In this document: positions 1 to 8,258 of the stretch, piece by piece | Layout: each line of letters opens with the position of its first letter | Numbering within the stretch: position 1 is the stretch's first letter | Assembly: GCA_964446955.1 (NCBI GenBank) | Contig: CAYUQJ010000002.1 | Span: 310,001 to 374,000 of the forward strand | Length of the DNA: 64,000 bases | Reading direction: 5' to 3' | Source: Leptolinea sp964446955 | GTDB lineage: Bacteria; Chloroflexota; Anaerolineae; Anaerolineales; Anaerolineaceae | Made by a program: the position numbers and the translations under genes | The notes under the pieces: model-generated | Database searches by the model: none | What the model was told of the DNA's origin: nothing | The model's input: the letters and a program-made list of their open reading frames with translations, nothing else

Positions 1-1147
1 CCATCATCCGCCAACTGCGTTCACTATTCAACGCGATCGTTGTATTCGCGAAAGTTGAGTTGATCTGCGGCCGGGGTAATTCATCAGCTCTGGCAAGAAA
101 TTCCTGCCACAGCCCCTCATCTGCCAGATCATCCCAGGAAGCATCCCGCCCGAAAACCTCATCCATTAATGTCAAAACTTCTATCGGCCCGGCGTCGTCG
201 GTGGGTCCGACAACAAAATCCAGTGTCTCCATCATTTTTTGATATTGATTCCATACTGTTTCATTTTGGCGCATCAGCCGGCTTATCATCAGTGGTGCCC
301 GCGATGGTATAAATTCCGGATTTTCTGTATCCCGGAATTTAAATGCCACCCGGCCAAGCCACGTCATCCCCCGAAAATAAGCTTCCAGGTCGGCGTCACC
401 GGCATAATGTCCTACCGGTTTGTAAGCGCCGTAATCATCTTCGAACCCGGGGATCAGCACAGATTTCGCCCGCCCGGATGCTGCCATTACCTGATCCACC
501 TGGGGTTGAATCCGCTTGCGGATTTCCGCGGGCATGGAAGGATCATCACCAAACAGAATGCGGGCCGTGGCAAGAAAATCCACCGCCAGTTGAAAATCGC
601 TGCGCAGGTTCTTATCTGTCACACCATCCGCTTCCCTGGAAACCGAATCGAGGTTATCGGACACGATGATTATCGCCTCAGTCCGAAAGACCGACTTTTC
701 CATTTCCTTCAACAAAGCGTCAAAGTTTATATGAAGGGCATGAAAAGCGGCATCCGTTGTGAGGTAATATGGCTGTCCGTATTGATCTGCCACCCGCTCA
801 CGAATAGCAGAAAACTGTTCTTCCCCGGTATGGACCACCGTGAATCCAGTTTCGGCGAGCAATGCCACCTGATCTTTCGTCAAACCACCCGTGACCTCAA
901 GATTTTCAACCATTTCCAGATTTACCGGTAAATCATCACCCTGGCGGGTGTATGGAGTTTCCTGCCATTGCGTCAACGGGGTCGTTCCAAAGCTTTCCAT
1001 CGATGTCGAATTCAAGATCGATACCTGCTTCGCGTTGTGCGCCGGATTTCCATTCCCTGTTGACCCACTTTTTAACGGCACAAGTGTCTGACAGGCTGTT
1101 ATCAGTAGTGCCATTACAACCGCCACCAGATGTTTTTGGTTAAACAT
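1..1147 (-). CDS. DUF3160 lipoprotein, partial (3' end beyond window)
   Basis: An open minus-strand frame runs from an ATG at 1147 to the left edge without a stop, about 382 codons. The start is preceded by a GGGAG ribosome site five bases away. The N-terminus has a short hydrophobic stretch ending in a lipobox (ALLITAC), so it is probably a secreted, lipid-anchored protein. The body carries features I associate with DUF3160, such as YYLTTDAAFHALHINFD and GMTWLGRVAFKF. DUF3160 has no established biochemical role. The C-terminal part lies outside the window. It follows the WD40 lipoprotein on the same strand, but a terminator separates them, so it probably has its own promoter. Confidence 0.8.
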   Translation of the reverse strand, partial: MFNQKHLVAVVMALLITACQTLVPLKSGSTGNGNPAHNAKQVSILNSTSMESFGTTPLTQWQETPYTRQGDDLPVNLEMVENLEVTGGLTKDQVALLAETGFTVVHTGEEQFSAIRERVADQYGQPYYLTTDAAFHALHINFDALLKEMEKSVFRTEAIIIVSDNLDSVSREADGVTDKNLRSDFQLAVDFLATARILFGDDPSMPAEIRKRIQPQVDQVMAASGRAKSVLIPGFEDDYGAYKPVGHYAGDADLEAYFRGMTWLGRVAFKFRDTENPEFIPSRAPLMISRLMRQNETVWNQYQKMMETLDFVVGPTDDAGPIEVLTLMDEVFGRDASWDDLADEGLWQEFLARADELPRPQINSTFANTTIALNSERSWRMM

Positions 1148-1231
1148 AATCTCTCCCTTCAGTGATTAACCGGGCAACAGAATACGGGCTTTCATTATTG
1201 TAGTGTTATTAAGTTTCCAAATTCAATCTTC

Positions 1232-1269
1232 AAAAAAAGCATACCGGAAGAAGAATCTCCCGGCATGCC
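1232..1269 (-). terminator. Intrinsic terminator of WD40 lipoprotein gene
   Basis: On the minus strand a GCATGCCGG arm and a CCGGTATGC arm (one G:U pair) enclose an 11-base spacer and are followed by a run of seven T. It lies 25 bases after the stop of the upstream gene. Confidence 0.8.
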
Positions 1270-1293
1270 TCAATGAACAGGTTATGAATGCTA

Positions 1294-4200
1294 TTACTTG
1301 ACGATAAAGCCCTGCAATATCTTTTCCGCCAGCGGCATGTAAACAGCAGACAGTTGGGTCTGGTATTCAATATTAACCATTTGCAGGTTATTGCCGATCT
1401 GTTTCCCCAGAATCATCCCTTCAATATCCTTTTCTGTAATGGCATACGTGATCAGCCAACCGCCAAATTTCTTTTCGCGATTGACTATGATCGCGTACCC
1501 TTCCCGGCTTTCCAGTTCTGTCTGTATCGCCACGAAAATTTCGGTATCACCGGTCAGATCGTTGGCATTCCAGGGCGCGGAAATCACCTGCATCAAACCC
1601 CTGCCATCCGGCGCGGTGAATTGGAAATCTGATTCGTTTGTTGCAAGAAGTGATTCTCGCGTCCACCCGACCGGATACAAATAAGAAAACGTTTCATCCG
1701 GGCTGGTCCTGTTATCGAGATCATCATACGGGATTAGACTCTGAATGTACGATGTATTAACCTTGAGACTTGTATAGACTCCCTGGTAGAGAGGCATGAA
1801 TAAGTCAACGTAGGGTGTTTGTGTCAGGAAATTCATCTGATATATAACCGCGCTGTTACGGATATAGATCGTCTCCAATTGATATTCGATGTCATCAATT
1901 CTTACAGTTTTTAACACAACCCCCTTCCCGGTGGAAGGATCTATGGTGCGGTCTATTTCTTTGTAACCATCCGCATTCTCGGATAGATCAGTTTCCTGGG
2001 AGTTGATGAAATTCAGGAAACCTTCATCCGTCAGGGGATCTATGGTGTTCACCGCCGTGAAGAATATATTCCCCTTTCCATTCGGATCAGATGACATTAT
2101 GGATGCCATTGCAATCTCTTCCAAATTCCAACCAACTGGCAGGTTTACCGTAACCGCGCCTTTTGTGTGTTCATATGGCTGCGCGGATAAAACCGGCAGT
2201 TCATCGCCGCCTGTTCCACTACCAGTCTGTGCTCCCGGTGCCTCTTCAGTGCCTGCTGCGGTCGAGATAACAACGATCGATCCATCCCCGCCGCCAACAA
2301 ACAACTCGGAGCCATCTGTGCTGAAAGCGACAGTACCCGGGGAAGCAATGATCTCCTCAAAGTAAGCTACTTGGGAACCATCCAGTAAATTCCAAATATA
2401 AATATTCCCCTGGGAATCGCATCCGGCGAGCAAGTCCATTTTGGGGGAATACGCCGTGCTTGTTACCGTCCCCAGTATTTCGGGCATCTCCACCGGAAGA
2501 CGAAGCTTGCTTCCCGAATCCAACTGGAACACAAGGTTTACAAGACCACGGTATTTCATCTGGATCCCGGTTCCACCGATTGAGATCAGGCTGCCATCGC
2601 GCGAATAATTTATGGATGAAACAGCTTCCACATTGATCGCGGCTATCTTTTTCCCGGAATCCACATCCATCAGATTCAGGCGGTTGTCACTGCTGTCAGA
2701 CGCGATCGTTTTGCCATCGGGCGACCAGGCAAAATCCCGGTTCCCCACGAATTCCTTGAGCTTCTTTCCCGTCGCAACATCCCACAGGAAAACCTGACCG
2801 GTATTCAGCGAAGCGATCATTGTGCCATCCGGTGAGAACAACAGCTTTTGGATCGGTGTACGGGTTTTTGCTTCAATATTTTGGATCTTCTCGCCGCTGA
2901 TGGTTTTCCAGATAACGATCTGATTGACCGAATTTACCGCGGCCACTAAACTGCCATCCTTTGAGATAGCCGGTGTACGGATTTCGTATGTTTCAGGACC
3001 GAGAACCGTCTCACCAACCTTGTTTACAAGTTCGACTACAACTTCTGTATTCTGATCCGGCATAATGATAGATGCCAGCCGGCCATCAGGCGTGAAAGCG
3101 ACCATTTCAGGGGGAAATGATATGGCATATTTGAAATCGAAAACACTTTTCTGATCAACAACATCCCACATATGAACCACACCATCCACGCTTACCGAAA
3201 TGACGCCCTGACTGTCAGGTGAAAAGTCCATTCCGGCAATCCGGGTTGAATGACCGCTGAATGCACCCTTTCTCTGCCCGGATTCCACATCCAACAGGTG
3301 GATCAAATTATCTGTGGTGGCTACAAGCAGCATAGTCCCATCAGGTGAAATGATGTAATCCGTGATTATTCCCAGGTTCCCATAGGTTTTGATCAGAGCG
3401 CCATTGCTGGCATCCCACGCGGTGAGGGTGTTGGCGGGGCTGGATGTAAGACTGCGGGTGTTTATTCCGAAGATTCGTTTCGCATCCGGTGAAAATTTCC
3501 ACCCTGTCATTTCCGGGATCAACCCAAGCAAACCGATCTTGTACGATCCGTCTGTCACGTTCCATTGTTGAACCTGTTTGCGGGGCTTAGAGTCGAAACC
3601 ATCGATCAAAAGCGTTCCACCGCCCGGCGAGAGGTAGATATTGTTTAACCCACCGGGATAGGATTGACCATTGTTCTCCATTACCTGCTTTCCGGTTTCC
3701 GCTTCATAAACCCTGGTAACATCACTGTAATCCAACAGGGCAAAATACTCACCATGCGCAGAAAGCGCCATCGATCGCACACCCTCCCGTTGTTGAATGG
3801 TAATGGCAAGGGATGCGCCGGTTGCCACATCATAAACCGTGACTGTGCCCCCCGGCGAATACGCGATCAAATGGCTGCCGTCTTTGGAGAAGACCACGTC
3901 AGACAGGAAACGACCCGGGTCAACTTCCCATAAGACGGTCAGATCACTGGCATCCAACAACCCCATCAGATTCGAGTAGGAGAACAGGACAAATTTACCG
4001 TCGGGTGATACTTTGATTTTTTGTAATGAACCGACATTGATACCCGGCAGCCGTTTTAATGTCAGTCGTTGCGCATTCTGCGCAGTAATGACTTCCGGTG
4101 GTTGCGCCGGCGGGATTGTCGGTGTTTCAACGTTCTCAACGGCTATCTCTGCTGTCGGCTCAACAGCCGCCGGGGTGACTGTTTCAATAAGGAAAGGTTT

Positions 4201-4392
4201 ACTCGTCGACTCCGGAGAGACAGGCATATTCGCGGGAATTTCTGTTACTGTCATGATGGCAGCCGGGGTTTCCATCATCGGTGTACCAGTCAGCGGCTGA
4301 AACGCCGGACCCAGGTCTACCGTTATTCCGCAACTGATCGAGCTTACGATCAATGAGGTGATGAGTAACACGAACTGTCCGTTCTTTTTCAT
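1294..4392 (-). CDS. WD40-repeat beta-propeller lipoprotein
   Basis: A protein of 1032 residues. The N-terminus (basic residues, hydrophobic core, lipobox SSISC) marks a lipoprotein. A Pro/Thr-rich linker of about 80 residues follows. Residues about 110-740 contain many WD40-like blades with the recurring pattern FSPDG...I...D....LWD, enough for two propellers. The last 300 residues hold two similar copies of a PsbP/DUF1795-like fold (each with a PVGW motif), a combination I know from Chloroflexota surface proteins. A function in extracytoplasmic binding or scaffolding is inferred; no catalytic residues are seen. The ATG at 4392 is preferred over the TTG at 4398 because GGAGG then sits nine bases upstream. 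Confidence 0.85.
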   Translation of the reverse strand: MKKNGQFVLLITSLIVSSISCGITVDLGPAFQPLTGTPMMETPAAIMTVTEIPANMPVSPESTSKPFLIETVTPAAVEPTAEIAVENVETPTIPPAQPPEVITAQNAQRLTLKRLPGINVGSLQKIKVSPDGKFVLFSYSNLMGLLDASDLTVLWEVDPGRFLSDVVFSKDGSHLIAYSPGGTVTVYDVATGASLAITIQQREGVRSMALSAHGEYFALLDYSDVTRVYEAETGKQVMENNGQSYPGGLNNIYLSPGGGTLLIDGFDSKPRKQVQQWNVTDGSYKIGLLGLIPEMTGWKFSPDAKRIFGINTRSLTSSPANTLTAWDASNGALIKTYGNLGIITDYIISPDGTMLLVATTDNLIHLLDVESGQRKGAFSGHSTRIAGMDFSPDSQGVISVSVDGVVHMWDVVDQKSVFDFKYAISFPPEMVAFTPDGRLASIIMPDQNTEVVVELVNKVGETVLGPETYEIRTPAISKDGSLVAAVNSVNQIVIWKTISGEKIQNIEAKTRTPIQKLLFSPDGTMIASLNTGQVFLWDVATGKKLKEFVGNRDFAWSPDGKTIASDSSDNRLNLMDVDSGKKIAAINVEAVSSINYSRDGSLISIGGTGIQMKYRGLVNLVFQLDSGSKLRLPVEMPEILGTVTSTAYSPKMDLLAGCDSQGNIYIWNLLDGSQVAYFEEIIASPGTVAFSTDGSELFVGGGDGSIVVISTAAGTEEAPGAQTGSGTGGDELPVLSAQPYEHTKGAVTVNLPVGWNLEEIAMASIMSSDPNGKGNIFFTAVNTIDPLTDEGFLNFINSQETDLSENADGYKEIDRTIDPSTGKGVVLKTVRIDDIEYQLETIYIRNSAVIYQMNFLTQTPYVDLFMPLYQGVYTSLKVNTSYIQSLIPYDDLDNRTSPDETFSYLYPVGWTRESLLATNESDFQFTAPDGRGLMQVISAPWNANDLTGDTEIFVAIQTELESREGYAIIVNREKKFGGWLITYAITEKDIEGMILGKQIGNNLQMVNIEYQTQLSAVYMPLAEKILQGFIVK

Positions 4393-4437
4393 TTTCAAGC
4401 ACCTCCCGGGGATGTTGTCTCAATCAAACATATTCTG

Positions 4438-4443
4438 ATTATA
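4438..4443 (-). promoter_or_regulatory. Candidate -10 box of WD40 lipoprotein gene
   Basis: A perfect TATAAT reads on the minus strand 45 bases before the start codon. No convincing -35 hexamer lies 16-18 bases upstream, so this is a partial promoter call. Confidence 0.4.
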
Positions 4444-4492
4444 GTCATTGCATCACTCACATCATGACACAACTTCATACAACCTGTAGAAT

Positions 4493-5179
4493 TCAAATTG
4501 AATAGGGGCCAAAACGCGTGAATTCTTTAATGGACAGTTCTTTGATCTGTTCATCGAACGGATTGACCGAATACAAACCACCGTTCCTGTGTAGCACAGG
4601 AAAGTGGCGATTTTGCCCGGCAAAGAACTCCCGCGCTTCTTCCGACATGGCAACATAACTTTCAAACTCATCAGGCCATTGATTAAATACCCGATCGAAA
4701 GTATCCATAAACTCCCGACGGTATTCCATAGTGACTCTGTCCAGATGGCTGATCACCCAGCAGACGGGCTCAAAATCCCAGTAATATGACAACCCGATGA
4801 AACAAAAGTCTGAAGTAACATACGGGAAGAACGGGAATTGCCGGCAACTGGTAGCCCGATATTCACGGTTGCAAAATTCCGGTCCCCTGCAGGCCAGAAG
4901 GATCAAATGTTCCGGAGTTTCCGATCGGAGTGATTCGGGGTTTACCGGCTCACTGGCGCACTCATCCCCGCGCCATTCATGCCACATATCCGAATGGGAA
5001 GTCAGGTAGTCCCACTCCTGGCGATAAGCCACAGGTACTGCCTGACAAATATCACAGCAAAACGGTTTGCCAGTCGGGTTGTGAGGTGAACACATGGCAC
5101 CGCAATCTTCCCGGGTAACCGGTACATTGAAATTGGAATACAACGCGGCAATATCCAATTTGGGCATATGTTTTTTCAT
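4493..5179 (-). CDS. Cysteine-rich conserved hypothetical protein
   Basis: I do not recognise a named family. The protein (228 residues from the ATG at 5179) has a Cys-rich N-terminal half: CGAMC and CCDIC at about residues 27-45, then ACRGPEFC and a further TSC before FPFFPY. The spacing resembles YkgJ-type metal or Fe-S cluster proteins, which is an inference. The C-terminal half is rich in aromatic and acidic residues and has no transmembrane segment. The open frame extends upstream to 5254, but this would run into the promoter region of the divergent gene at 5275, so an internal start is preferred. No start has a strong ribosome site. Confidence 0.65.
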   Translation of the reverse strand: MKKHMPKLDIAALYSNFNVPVTREDCGAMCSPHNPTGKPFCCDICQAVPVAYRQEWDYLTSHSDMWHEWRGDECASEPVNPESLRSETPEHLILLACRGPEFCNREYRATSCRQFPFFPYVTSDFCFIGLSYYWDFEPVCWVISHLDRVTMEYRREFMDTFDRVFNQWPDEFESYVAMSEEAREFFAGQNRHFPVLHRNGGLYSVNPFDEQIKELSIKEFTRFGPYSI

Positions 5180-5274
5180 AAGAACCGCATTGTAATGGAT
5201 AATCCGGTATTTCTTTGATTGTTGGTTACAATTGGTCAGTAGAAATGACCCCATGAAAACAGGAGACCAAAATT

Positions 5275-5724
5275 ATGAATCGAGTGGAAAAAGCTCTTGC
5301 CCGGCATGCCAGTGGTTTCGGCTGCGCCCAGTGTGTGGCCAGCGTTTTCAGTGAAGAATTTGGAATAGATGAAGTAACCGCGCAGAAATTCGCGCTTGGA
5401 TTTGGCGGCGGGGTTGGACGATCGGGTGAGATATGCGGCGCGGCTTCGGGTGGTGTCATGGTCCTCGGCATGAAATATGGCGTCAACAGTATGAACGGGG
5501 ATGCCAACATAGTCATAAAAGAGACTGTTTATCAACTTGACCAGAAATTTCTCAAGCTATTCAAAGAGCGTGAAGGGTCCATTCACTGTAATGAAATTCT
5601 GGGGTTCGACATGAATGATCCAGACGCTGTCACAAAGGCCAGAGAGAAAGGGATCATTCCCGACCGTTGCGATAAATGTATTCAACATAGTGTTGAAATC
5701 TTAGAGAGACTACTGGCAGAATAA
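5275..5724 (+). CDS. C_GCAxxG_C_C family putative redox protein
   Basis: A 149-residue protein with the ordered cysteines of this family (named for its motif): GCAQC at about residue 16, CGAASGG at about 54, an HCNE site at about 104 and RCDKC at about 129. Members are thought to be redox-active or to bind a metal cluster; the reaction is unknown. The start has a good AGGAG eight bases upstream. It is divergent from a second Cys-rich gene with under 100 bases between them, so the two may share regulation. A strong hairpin follows. Confidence 0.85.
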   Translation: MNRVEKALARHASGFGCAQCVASVFSEEFGIDEVTAQKFALGFGGGVGRSGEICGAASGGVMVLGMKYGVNSMNGDANIVIKETVYQLDQKFLKLFKEREGSIHCNEILGFDMNDPDAVTKAREKGIIPDRCDKCIQHSVEILERLLAE

Positions 5725-5747
5725 ACCAGCTGCCATTTCTTTTATCC

Positions 5748-5793
5748 TAAAAAAGGGGTGGATCCTGTTGTTAATCTCGATCCATCCCTTTTG
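5748..5793. terminator. Bidirectional terminator between convergent genes
   Basis: AAAAGGGGTGGATC is matched by GATCCATCCCTTTT across a 15-base loop, with A on one side and T on the other. It can end both the C_GCAxxG_C_C gene and the UbiA gene that converge here. Confidence 0.8.
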
Positions 5794-5802
5794 TGATATG
5801 TT

Positions 5803-6705
5803 CTAAAAAAAGATAATGATGAGATAAGCCAGGATCATCAAGATACAGGATACGGATGACAGGGTAATAGATTTGGTCATGGCTGCCTTGTAACGGGTCG
5901 CGTCCGCAAAACCGGCAGTGTATTTCACCGCATCATACGCCATCGGTATGGTGACAAGAACGATCAATGCCCAGGCGGACACTACACCGGTCAATACTCC
6001 GATAATAATGGATAGATAGGCAACAACCGAAGTGACCGCCATCAACTGTACCGCGGCAGCCTGTCCAAACCGTACGGCGAATGTCTCTTTTTTTGATTTT
6101 ATATCATCGTAGAAATCAAATGTGTTGCTCACCAGAACAACACCCATGGTGAACACACCGGGAATCATTGAAACAAGTAATGGCTCCCAACTAAATGTGC
6201 GTGTCAGGGCAACATACACACCAATAACAATCATCGGGCCGAACGCCAGGAAGATGGCAGATTCTCCCAGTCCACGGTAATTAAGCATAACCGGTGGTGA
6301 GGTGTAGAAAAACACGATGAACGCCCCGATCAGCACCATCCATATGATCGGCATACCCACCTTTGCAAAAACATATATACCGGCTATGAGGGAGACCACA
6401 AGACAAATAATGGTGGCCGTCAGCACCTGATTCAGGGTAACTTTCTGATCAATAAGCGGGCTGTCGTGAAACTGCTCTTCCTTGTTTCCCAGATTACCCT
6501 TCTTATAATCAAAGTAATCGTCTATAAAATCCGCAGCTGAATGGGCCATCACTACACCGATCACTGAGGCGATGAATACGCCCCAATGCATAAAACCATT
6601 CGCCGCCGCCACAGCACCGCCCAGCAAGGCGGGCAACAAACTTACCACCAGGAAAGGCGCGCGGGCCGCCTTCAGCCAGGTAACCAGCCATTCTTTCAAA
6701 TCCAT
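5803..6705 (-). CDS. UbiA-family prenyltransferase (canonical member of pair)
   Basis: An integral membrane enzyme of 300 residues with about eight or nine hydrophobic segments. UbiA enzymes move an isoprenyl chain from a diphosphate donor to an aromatic or similar acceptor. Both Asp-rich motifs are intact: D59, D62, D63 and D66 in ADFIDDYFDY, and a second NTFDFYDDI about 115 residues later. The overall look is closest to MenA-like quinone prenyltransferases, but the acceptor cannot be told. The ATG at 6705 follows GGAGG with only one base between, and begins 27 bases after the neighbouring UbiA paralogue ends, so the two are probably co-transcribed. Confidence 0.85.
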   Translation of the reverse strand: MDLKEWLVTWLKAARAPFLVVSLLPALLGGAVAAANGFMHWGVFIASVIGVVMAHSAADFIDDYFDYKKGNLGNKEEQFHDSPLIDQKVTLNQVLTATIICLVVSLIAGIYVFAKVGMPIIWMVLIGAFIVFFYTSPPVMLNYRGLGESAIFLAFGPMIVIGVYVALTRTFSWEPLLVSMIPGVFTMGVVLVSNTFDFYDDIKSKKETFAVRFGQAAAVQLMAVTSVVAYLSIIIGVLTGVVSAWALIVLVTIPMAYDAVKYTAGFADATRYKAAMTKSITLSSVSCILMILAYLIIIFF

Positions 6706-6731
6706 TCCTCCAGACCTGTTGTTCTTAACAT

Positions 6732-7631
6732 TTATTGGAAGAGGTAACCCAGGGCAATGAACCCACCGGTGACCAGGTATACAACCAGTGAAAAAACCGT
6801 TGCCCACAGGTAATCGACCACTTTTTGTTCGCGGCTTATTTTCTTTGTTATCAAATACGCGAAGGGAACCGTGATCAACGCCAGAAGAGACCAGACCGGA
6901 ATGATTCGCAGAATGACCAATATGATCAATGACAGGTATGCCAGACCAGCCAACCAGCGGATAGTTGTTACATTCACATTGAGGATCACCCGGCCGCTAT
7001 CCGTTTCCATTACTTCAAATCGTGCACTCTTAAGATAAGCGATGAGTGTCACAAGAAATGCAGCAGGTAATGAAGCCCATACAGGTATCATGGAAAGTTC
7101 ACGGGTCAAAACAAAGTACACCCCCACCATAACCAACGGCCCAAACGTTACAAAGATTACTGGTTCCTTAAGCCCGCGCAACATCAGAGGGGTAAAAAAT
7201 ACAGCCACCGCGCCGCCTATCCCGGCCAGTAGGATAACGGTATTTCCCAGTTGAATGTAGAAAAAGATACCAATGAAGAACGCCAACAGCAAACAGGCCG
7301 CGCCGGCAAACACCGTGTATTCCGGTTTCAGCAAGGACCCGGTAAATAATGGTTTCCAACCGGCAAAAATTTTCGTATGCGCGTCCCGTTGATCGGTGTG
7401 GTAATGCGTGAAGTAATAATACAAATAATCACCACCAACCTGCGCGATAAAAATGGCAAAGGTTACCAACAAGAACCAATCGGGGTTGTACCGCTGTGCC
7501 GTGTGGGACATCGCCCCGGCGATCAGACAGGGAACAATGGACGCGCTGAAAAGAAGATACTTAATGAACCGGATAGCTTTCATTTGCGGAACAGGCTGAT
7601 CAATAGTGACTGTAGCAGGCAAGGTAATCAT
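6732..7631 (-). CDS. UbiA-like membrane protein with degenerate active site
   Basis: A 299-residue protein with the same hydrophobic profile and length as the canonical UbiA protein directly downstream. It aligns over its full length (for example FGPLVMVGVYFVLTRELS against FGPMIVIGVYVALTRTFS). The first Asp-rich motif reads GGDYLYYYFTHY, keeping only D68, with Tyr and Thr at the other acidic positions. In the second motif the Asp residues are replaced by Glu or lost (SARFEVMETDSG). Catalysis by the normal Mg2+-diphosphate route is therefore doubtful. It may be a partner subunit or act on another substrate. The start at 7631 has AAAGG directly adjacent; M17 is an alternative. Confidence 0.75.
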   Translation of the reverse strand: MITLPATVTIDQPVPQMKAIRFIKYLLFSASIVPCLIAGAMSHTAQRYNPDWFLLVTFAIFIAQVGGDYLYYYFTHYHTDQRDAHTKIFAGWKPLFTGSLLKPEYTVFAGAACLLLAFFIGIFFYIQLGNTVILLAGIGGAVAVFFTPLMLRGLKEPVIFVTFGPLVMVGVYFVLTRELSMIPVWASLPAAFLVTLIAYLKSARFEVMETDSGRVILNVNVTTIRWLAGLAYLSLIILVILRIIPVWSLLALITVPFAYLITKKISREQKVVDYLWATVFSLVVYLVTGGFIALGYLFQ

Positions 7632-7745
7632 CCTTTCCCAGACAGGAAGCGGGCTGGAATTTGTAGCGGAAATTAGATTGAATTTTATCTTTTATTTCGA
7701 GAATGTCCAATTATTATGGCTGCGAGACAAAAGGACAAATCTTTC

Positions 7746-7783
7746 AAAAAAAAAAGGAGGGCCATGACCTACACGACCCTCCT
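7746..7783 (-). terminator. Terminator of small helical-protein gene
   Basis: On the minus strand GGAGGG and CCCTCC enclose a 15-base loop, followed by an uninterrupted run of ten T. It lies about 46 bases after the stop of the 70-residue protein gene. Confidence 0.85.
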
Positions 7784-7828
7784 CACGAAAACAGATACTT
7801 TTAAGAATCTACCGAATAGATCAACCGG

Positions 7829-8041
7829 TTATGCGGAGATCTGTTCTGTGATCTGCCTCTCCGGTAATTTATCTGTTATTGATGCGTAAAGTTTCTTCAT
7901 CAGGGCTTCCCGTTGCTGTAACATAATCCGGTAATCGTGATTGTCTGTTTGCATGATCTCCATACGGATCTCAGAGATTGCGGTGTCAAGAAGATCCACC
8001 AGGATGATCGCTTCTTCGATCGCCAGTTCCATTTTGATCAT
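7829..8041 (-). CDS. Small helical hypothetical protein (70 aa)
   Basis: A 70-residue protein rich in Leu, Ile, Glu and Gln, predicted to be almost wholly helical with a likely coiled coil in residues 5-55. It has no signal peptide or transmembrane segment. A strong AAAGGAG lies seven bases before the ATG, and a strong terminator follows, so it is very probably an expressed single gene. I recognise no family or function. Confidence 0.7.
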   Translation of the reverse strand: MIKMELAIEEAIILVDLLDTAISEIRMEIMQTDNHDYRIMLQQREALMKKLYASITDKLPERQITEQISA

Positions 8042-8258
8042 GTTCTTCTCCTTTCTGTAAGCCTGGCAAAGCTCAGACCACCCGGGAGATGGCAGATCAA
8101 TGGGAATTCGATTGTTACCGGAGGCGTTTGCCCGCCAGTTTTTGCCTGACCTGCTACAATCTAACTGTCAGGCGGATGTGAAACGCATTTTGCGCTACCA
8201 TCCTCACTTATTAGTCTAACATAATTCTAGAATAATACAATACTAATTCGGAGGCAAT

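Noticed and set aside
239..931. A 230-codon plus-strand open frame near the left edge
   Set aside because: It lies opposite the DUF3160 lipoprotein gene, which has a good start, ribosome site, lipobox and recognisable motifs. The plus-strand translation has no domain features.
5180..5254. Long N-terminus of the Cys-rich protein starting at 5254
   Set aside because: This would place the start 21 bases from the ATG of the divergent gene and leave no room for either promoter.
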